Positions 58,200 through 64,000 of a stretch of 64,000 bases of DNA are shown here, piece by piece. The stretch's first letter is position 1. Each line of letters begins with the position of its first letter. Source of the stretch: Thozetella sp. PMI_491 (Eukaryota > Ascomycota > Sordariomycetes > Chaetosphaeriales > Chaetosphaeriaceae); NCBI GenBank assembly GCA_021432635.1, contig MU270024.1, positions 908,411 to 972,410 of the forward strand. Reading direction: 5' to 3'. Below the pieces are notes generated by a model. The model was not told where the DNA came from, ran no database searches, and was given only the letters and a program-made list of their open reading frames with translations. Both the position numbers and the translations under genes were made by a program.

Positions 58200-61100
58200 A
58201 ACTAGGCTGTGCGACGATAATCTTAGTCTGCCTGCCTTGCTTTTACGACTGTGTATATATCGTTAGTAAAGAGATACTGTAGAATTACGTTACTATATAA
58301 AAATATATTAAGACCTAGCTTCTCCTTATATAATAGACTATGCTTAAAGGGCTCCTTAAATATTAGCCTCTCTAAGGTAGTAACTTGTAAACAGGCTATG
58401 TAAAACAGCCCTTGTATAAATTCCTCTACCGCTAGATTTACTACTATACAATCCAAGGTTATACCCTATGCCTTATAGACTGTGATTATATACACTAGTG
58501 TAAGAGGAAACTGCTTGCGTGTATAGGGAGTGCTTTTATATATATATTTGTATTGCTTGTATAGTATTAGCACTACCTTTTTACCCTTAGAAGTATATAG
58601 TTTTATATAGTCTAGCAGCTTAAACCCTAGGCTAGTATAGTTATTAAAAGTAATTATTACCATAAGGGGAGGGTCCTATACTAGATCTACTCCAGGCGCC
58701 TATTTAAGGTCATAAATCATACCCTACGCGCTATTTACAAGGCTAAAAGACATGCTAAGGTTATACAGAAGCATTACTTACGTGTCTAAGTATAAGGGGA
58801 GCTTTACCGAGAGGTTGCCAGCCTATAGATCAGTTACCTACTCCGCTCTTATACTAGTATGGGTAGCTTTATATAAGATCACCAGTGAATTAAGCGCTAC
58901 GAGCTAAGTATAGTTATAAGAGTATACTTCCTTGTGCTTTATATAGATCCAAAGCACGTTTTAGAACCCTTTATGCTTATAATCTGATAATATAGTGGTG
59001 ACCCGCTTGGAAAGGAGCTGGAACAAAGCTGGTGAAACGCGTGCTCCATGCAGCTCTTTAAGCACGTGGCGGAACACTGCCTACTCTTTGCCCTACTGGC
59101 GTAGAGCAACGTCTAAAAAAATAGAGCGTAAAAATACATGATATGCATAAAGCACTGTTTAGTCCTTTAGTAAAAACGGCGCGGGAGCTTTGCTAGAAGT
59201 CTGTGCTTCTTCCTTGGGAGCTGGCGCAGCTTTGTTGGGAGGCTGACTAGCCCCCTTGTGTGGAAGCGGTACGGGAGTATAAGAGAGCTTAGAAGTTCCA
59301 GCTAAAAGTTGCTCGGAAGCGCTAGAAAAGAGTGCCTATATACTGATTAGTGGGAGCTAGAAAAAGTCGCCCATAAGTATAATATTCACCCCGCTAAAGA
59401 ACCAATCCTATGCTGGAAAGATCTGCTGTAAGCGCTGATCTATATAGTAAAGAGTGTATAGTCCTAGCATGCTCTTTTCGTCGATAAACAGATATCTTAG
59501 CTAGCATAGCCAGCGTTATACGTTTGCCAGGACAGTCGGGGCCAGTTCCTTATACGCGTGATCTATAGGTAGCTATAAGAGCGTGTAGATCGTATTTCTA
59601 TTAATATTTATACTTATAGCGCTAGTTGGAGCTGTGAGCTTGACTAACCTATTGCCGTGGGCTTCCCTGAGATAGCTAGCTAAGATCTTTACTAAATACG
59701 ATTTTCTAATGCCCCTACCGCTATCGATTTAAAGCAGTAGCTGCTCTGGCTGATCTTGCTAAAAATGCCCTAATATCGTATTATAGATCAAACGCTGCTT
59801 TATATTTAATATATCATACACTTCTAGAGGGATATATTCAGGCTCAGGAGCATAATAAGCTGCTTGTATTTCGCACCAGTACATACCGCCAGAGAAGTGG
59901 TTATAGGCATATTTATTAACGCGCTCACTCTAATTATATACTATATCTAGATCTCTACGCCCAATCAGCTCATATAATTCCTGTGTGAGAGTATAATCTA
60001 GGAGTATTTACACAAGTTCCTGCCAGAAGGAGCCTGGCAGCTCTTCCACCTCAAACGGCTACTGCTCGAACAGCTCCTCCTCTAGCCCCAGCTGGCTATA
60101 GTGGTTGTCTATATAAGTATGGACCTCCCAGCAGCGCACATACGCTTCTTTATATGAGGCAAATCTTACGCCATCGACGGAAAGGAGCTCGCTCTTACTA
60201 GAGTGAGGATAGTTGAGTATAAGCTTCGCCCTATAGAAATCGTTAAACTAGGGGTGCTATAGATCTGGCCAGTAGTACAGAAAGTAAAGCAAAACACACT
60301 CCAGCATATATAGGCGCGCCTTCTAATTTACTTTCGCGCCATTCTAGTTCTACAACGCTGTAAACCTAAAGTATATCAGCTGGATAGCTCCCTCAGCCGT
60401 CAAATCACGATTAAGATATTTTTCATATATATTTTTATGCTTAGTAAGCTCTTCTGCGTATAGATTAATACTCCTAGTCTACTAGCTTAACGGCTGGTAA
60501 TCTATAGATTGTACTACACGCAAATCTTCCTATAATAGGAGCCTAAGGAGGATGTGGCACATCTTTTAGGCAGAGTAATCTTGTTCTACAAATAGTTTAT
60601 TTATTAATTTAGCAGTAAAAGAGAATAAAGTATACTCCTGCGCAACGTTTGGAAGCACCTGTTTAGCTAGATCTATGTAGCTCACAGTCTTCCGCTTGAT
60701 CTTTGAGTAGTATTTAACAGTGTAGTTAATCATAGCCTATACACTAGTATAAGGCGAAAAGTCAGTATTTGCTAACCACGCTAAACTTACCGCTAGACTA
60801 AACTGATTCAGGTATGGATCGTTGCGCTGAGCGAAGAAAGAGTAGTATCAAGAGCCAGGCACCTGCTCTAGCTTTGCTGTGCTATATACTGTATGGGGGA
60901 AGCGAAACCGGCATTCTAGCGTAGGCTGCGCGTTTCCTTCTGCTACAGGGGGCGCTCTGAGCTTTCTTTTCCGCAGGCAATACGCTCCTGAGTAGGAATG
61001 GCGCTGGCAGTGGTTGATCACACGGGAAAAAAAGCCAAACATTATTGGCGCGTGGTCCTGTGGCCTTATGTAGAAAGGGTTTCCCTTGTCTTGATTCTAG

Positions 61101-63260
61101 TGCCTAAGCAGTTCTAGGTTCTCCGCGTTAATCTAAGCGCCTTAAATACATATAAAAATCATACGTCCCTCCTTACTACCTATATCTAACAGGGAGGCGT
61201 GGTTAAACTAGTATAGACCATAGTAATAAGTACTACTGCAGCCCTGCCACTTATACCGGTACCAAAAATCATACAAGCCAAACTTTTTCTTTAGTACAAT
61301 ATTGCAAAAGAGCTTGTTTCGTGAGTGAAAGTGTTAAGCAGCGATATAGGGGTTCTCTTTAAGTAGCTGGCAAGAAAGGCGTATATATAGGAGTTTGTCG
61401 AGCTGGCGCTACTTGTTAAACCGTGGCATATACTGGTATAAGCTATACTAGTGGTTATTAGCAGGGCTCTAGGTTATAAAAGCACTTAGAACGCCTAAAC
61501 AGTAAGCAAAAGCCTTGCACTCACGCCTTTTATAGTTCTAGAAAGGGCACGTACCCTTTAGCGCCGCAGCAGCTCTTATAATGTTGTTAAGGAGCGCCTA
61601 TGCCTCTGGCCGATCTAGATCTGCCAGTGCCTCAAGGAGTTCTTTGCGTATAGCTTATTTAAAGTGATTTTTACTGATGAAATATTGGCTTATAGAGTGT
61701 ACCTAATAGCGTATTAGTATATTTAACGCTACAAAGCAAAAGGTAGGGTGCCAAGTAAATCGCCTATCTTTCTAGTGTATAGCGTGCTAGACCCAGTCTA
61801 TAAAATTGATGCTGCACTCCCTTGGCATTATAAATTTAGCGGCTCTGTGCGGAAAGAGCGTTGGAAAGGCATGTGAAAACAGTATGGTTGTCTGGTTGAA
61901 CTCACTGAGCGGCGTTCTCTGTATTGTGGGTATGAGAAGCTGGTGGGCGTCCTCTAGCCGCTGTGTGGCCACAGGAAACCCCTTGAGATACTCCTCTGTA
62001 CCATTCGGAAGTAGCTCCCGATTAAGATCTGCTTCTAAACGCTTAAGCTCCGTCTGCGTGGTAGCGATATTCGGTATGGTTAATTCTTTACAGTCTTTAA
62101 GATCCGCTAGCTCCTACTCCTCGTTAGGCATTAGCCCTTTATCTGGCCCTGGGCTGGTTTTGCGTGTGATCTGTTGTATATAGATACGATTGATCACAGA
62201 GCTGTTTTCTGGCAGCGCTTCTAGCGTATTAGTGTTTTATTTGAAGTTGTGGTACGTAGGGTGGTGCTTCTATAAGTAATGTAGCCACTGTTTGATATAG
62301 TGCTAGCACACTGTAAACTAGCGTTGGAACTGTGCGTTAAGAGCTGGATTTTGCATAGTATCTGGTGGCCAAAGTAATATAATATCAAGGTGCTCTAGCA
62401 GTAAAGGAAGCTCGTGATATATCTTACCTACGTTTTATAAGAAGTGAATTACATGGCTGTGATATTTATATTGCTGGCCGTGGACCTAGAGTACTTGTAT
62501 AGCTACGTGAACGCGCGCGATCAGTATTTCTTCTATTATACTTAGCGCTGGAAGCTATTCTAATATGTAGCCAAAATCAAGGTAGTTCTCCGCCGAGTAA
62601 AGAAAAGGCTGGTCGGCCGCCTTTTTACTATCCACGGTGCAGTATTACGTATAAACGCCTACTTAATTTAAGTATATATCAAACTATTTTTGCTTATAGC
62701 ACGTATAAAGCTTATGCTTTTCCTACTTTAACACATCCTAAAACTTTAATAAGATTGCCTGGTCAGCTTTATCAATAGCTAGGGCGTTTAAGTTACTAGA
62801 GAATAAGGATAGGGGGACCTGGTATACTTGAGTACTGTATTGGCTAGGCCTGATGGGGCGCTCGTATATATCTTGAGGGCCTTGTTAGCACGCTAGCAGT
62901 AGTGGGGTTGGAAGATCTGGCGAGTCAGGAATTGGGTCTCCTAGGATAGTGGTATATAGGGGTGAGGGTATTGGACTTGGCTGTAGCGCTCTAGGGCTTA
63001 AATTTGGCGTGGCAGTAACTTTTTACACCTATAAATTAGCTTGGAGAGCAGTTAAAGTTGGTGTTTGAGAGGGAATCTTGGCACCTTGGTGTTGGGCCCG
63101 ATGGTTGTGTTGGATCTGCTGCTGTTCGTGGATAGCATGCGTATAAGATTTGACTTCGCTATCTGGTATAGAGTCTGCTAGTTTTAGCGTAAAGAGCGAA
63201 TTTAGCCTGTTGATAGAAGGGGGTATAGGGATCTGTAGGTGTAGCAGCAAGAGGCTAGCT
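58200..63260 (-). mobile_element. Helitron with RepHel coding region, heavily mutated
   Basis: Minus-strand translation, read through stops, follows the fungal Helitron transposase. N-terminal part near 61972-61787: LSEFNQTTILFSHAFPTLFP. Next KDRRFTWHPTFCFVALNILI (about 61770), LKGTCPFWNYKRRECKAF (about 61550), and CNIVLKKKFGLYDFWYRYKW (about 61290). The HUH motif near 61213-61232 reads STYYYGLY where family members have H-x-H. A cysteine-rich block follows near 61040-60850 (HCQRHSYSGAYCLRKRK, ECRFRFP). The Pif1-type helicase lies further on: degenerate Walker A (DSGRGIRKSYLVKIL, about 59725) and the C-terminal motif FPLTLVYIITVYKA (about 58500-58465). Trp codons are mostly TAG. Ends (5' TC, 3' CTRR with hairpin) were not located, so the borders are those of recognisable coding similarity. 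Confidence 0.85.
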
Positions 63261-63827
63261 TTATCAACTATTTGCTTTTCTAGACCGGGAGGGTCAGCCT
63301 ATATCAATCGAATAGTCGCCAGTGTATTATTTGAACGTGTTTGCTTTATAAAAATCAGCGCCTAAGCTAAGCTGGTAAATAATTTAGCTCTAACCTATAT
63401 ATTCTATATATTATGGTAATTTAAGCAATAGGCAGTTAGAGAAGTCCTCCTTCCCCTTAATAGCAAAAACTGATCAAGCGCATGAAACTGCTTACAGCGA
63501 CTGCACTCGCGCAGCGCGGGGAGCAATTCTCAAACCTCTATACTGCACGGAGGGAAACAGATTTCAAAAGAGTTAAGGGTTGCAAAATCAAGAGGATAAT
63601 TAAAGCTCTGAAGCGAAATTTGACAGCTGATATTAGCGCGCCAAGCAGTATTTACAGCTGGAAACGAGCGCCATCCAGTTGCGGTTTGATTTACAGACCC
63701 ACAGCCAAAAGAGGAAATTGACTGACCAATCAGAGAACAAGAAACTTTTTTCAAATGAGCGGTAAATAAGACCTTCGGTCAATAATACTTTATACTGGGG
63801 CCGAATAGTAGCGTTTTTTTTTTTTTA
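63261..63827. other. AT-rich flank of the Helitron
   Basis: No supported gene. Short ORFs at 63482-63754 on both strands have no domain. A T14 tract lies at about 63814-63826. Confidence 0.45.
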
Positions 63828-63890
63828 CCCTTGGCTTGATCAGGGTAAGGGGGACACTAGATTAGACCCATACCACCTTATTCCAGGAGT
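63828..63890 (+). repeat. Dispersed repeat, copy 2
   Basis: Same family as 15814-15880. On the minus strand it begins TCTAATCTAGTGTCCCCC, so it could be the 5' end (TC...) of the neighbouring minus-strand Helitron. That is inference from position. Confidence 0.65.
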
Positions 63891-63962
63891 ACATCCCCGC
63901 GAATTAACTAGTTAACTTTGAGCAGTCTCAAGTTACTCAAGCGCCAATAATAAGCAGGAGAG

Positions 63963-63988
63963 AATGCCGACCTTTTGGCCGTTCGGCA
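63963..63988 (+). repeat. Short inverted repeat at the window edge
   Basis: ATGCCGA and TCGGCAT form a 7-bp perfect stem around a 12-base loop. Its role is unknown; the sequence stops 12 bases later. Confidence 0.5.
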
Positions 63989-64000
63989 TAACCCACCGAG

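Overview
The window reads as nuclear DNA of a filamentous ascomycete. Genes carry short introns (about 48-90 bp, one of 154 bp) with GT-AG ends and CTRAY-like branch sites. The families are typical of Pezizomycotina: a Zn2Cys6 regulator, a highly reducing polyketide synthase, DHA-type transporters, STAND/HeLo-type proteins and a sedolisin. No tRNA, rRNA, CRISPR array or bacterial operon was seen. All exon models were built by hand from splice sites and reading frame. No database search was possible.

Left part (1-13.4 kb). A partial MFS transporter leaves the window at base 1. Then come a small membrane-anchored coiled-coil protein and a single-exon cysteine-synthase-like PLP enzyme. Next is a signalling block: a helical-domain pseudokinase divergent from an active Ser/Thr kinase, a second pseudokinase directly behind it, and an ankyrin protein with a STAND-type N-terminus. 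This block resembles programmed-cell-death or incompatibility gene sets, and the first pseudokinase has an MLKL-like layout.

Middle part (13.9-34.3 kb). This holds a sedolisin without its propeptide, a nonsense-mutated amino-acid permease remnant, a DUF924-like protein and a type II membrane fucosyltransferase-like protein. A 5'-truncated MFS gene meets a 5'-truncated NACHT/TPR gene head to head at about 24.6 kb. A 1.3-kb TA-flanked element with very long inverted repeats and a small Leu-rich secreted protein follow, then gene-poor DNA.

Biosynthetic cluster (34.3-55.4 kb). Eight genes: MFS exporter, FAD monooxygenase, P450, trans-acting enoyl reductase, LovG-like hydrolase, AflR-like regulator and a 2980-residue HR-PKS (KS-AT-DH-MT-KR-ACP-C, no ER) make up the core; the small count depends on whether the exporter is included. 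The PKS with its partner reductase and hydrolase matches the LovB/LovC/LovG logic: the PKS builds a methylated chain, the free-standing ER supplies enoyl reduction, the hydrolase releases it, and the P450 and flavoenzyme tailor it. Three divergent gene pairs share intergenic regions, and each of these regions contains the 12-mer TTCGGYGTTTTY, a candidate cluster-wide regulator site.

Right part (55.4-64 kb). AT-rich decayed DNA holds two tandem diverged copies of an unrecognised intron-bearing gene and a Helitron Rep/Pif1 helicase on the minus strand. Trp codons in the Helitron have become TAG and the HUH histidines have become Tyr, the pattern expected of repeat-induced point mutation (RIP). 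A repeat of about 60 bp near the right edge recurs at 15.8 kb beside the permease remnant.
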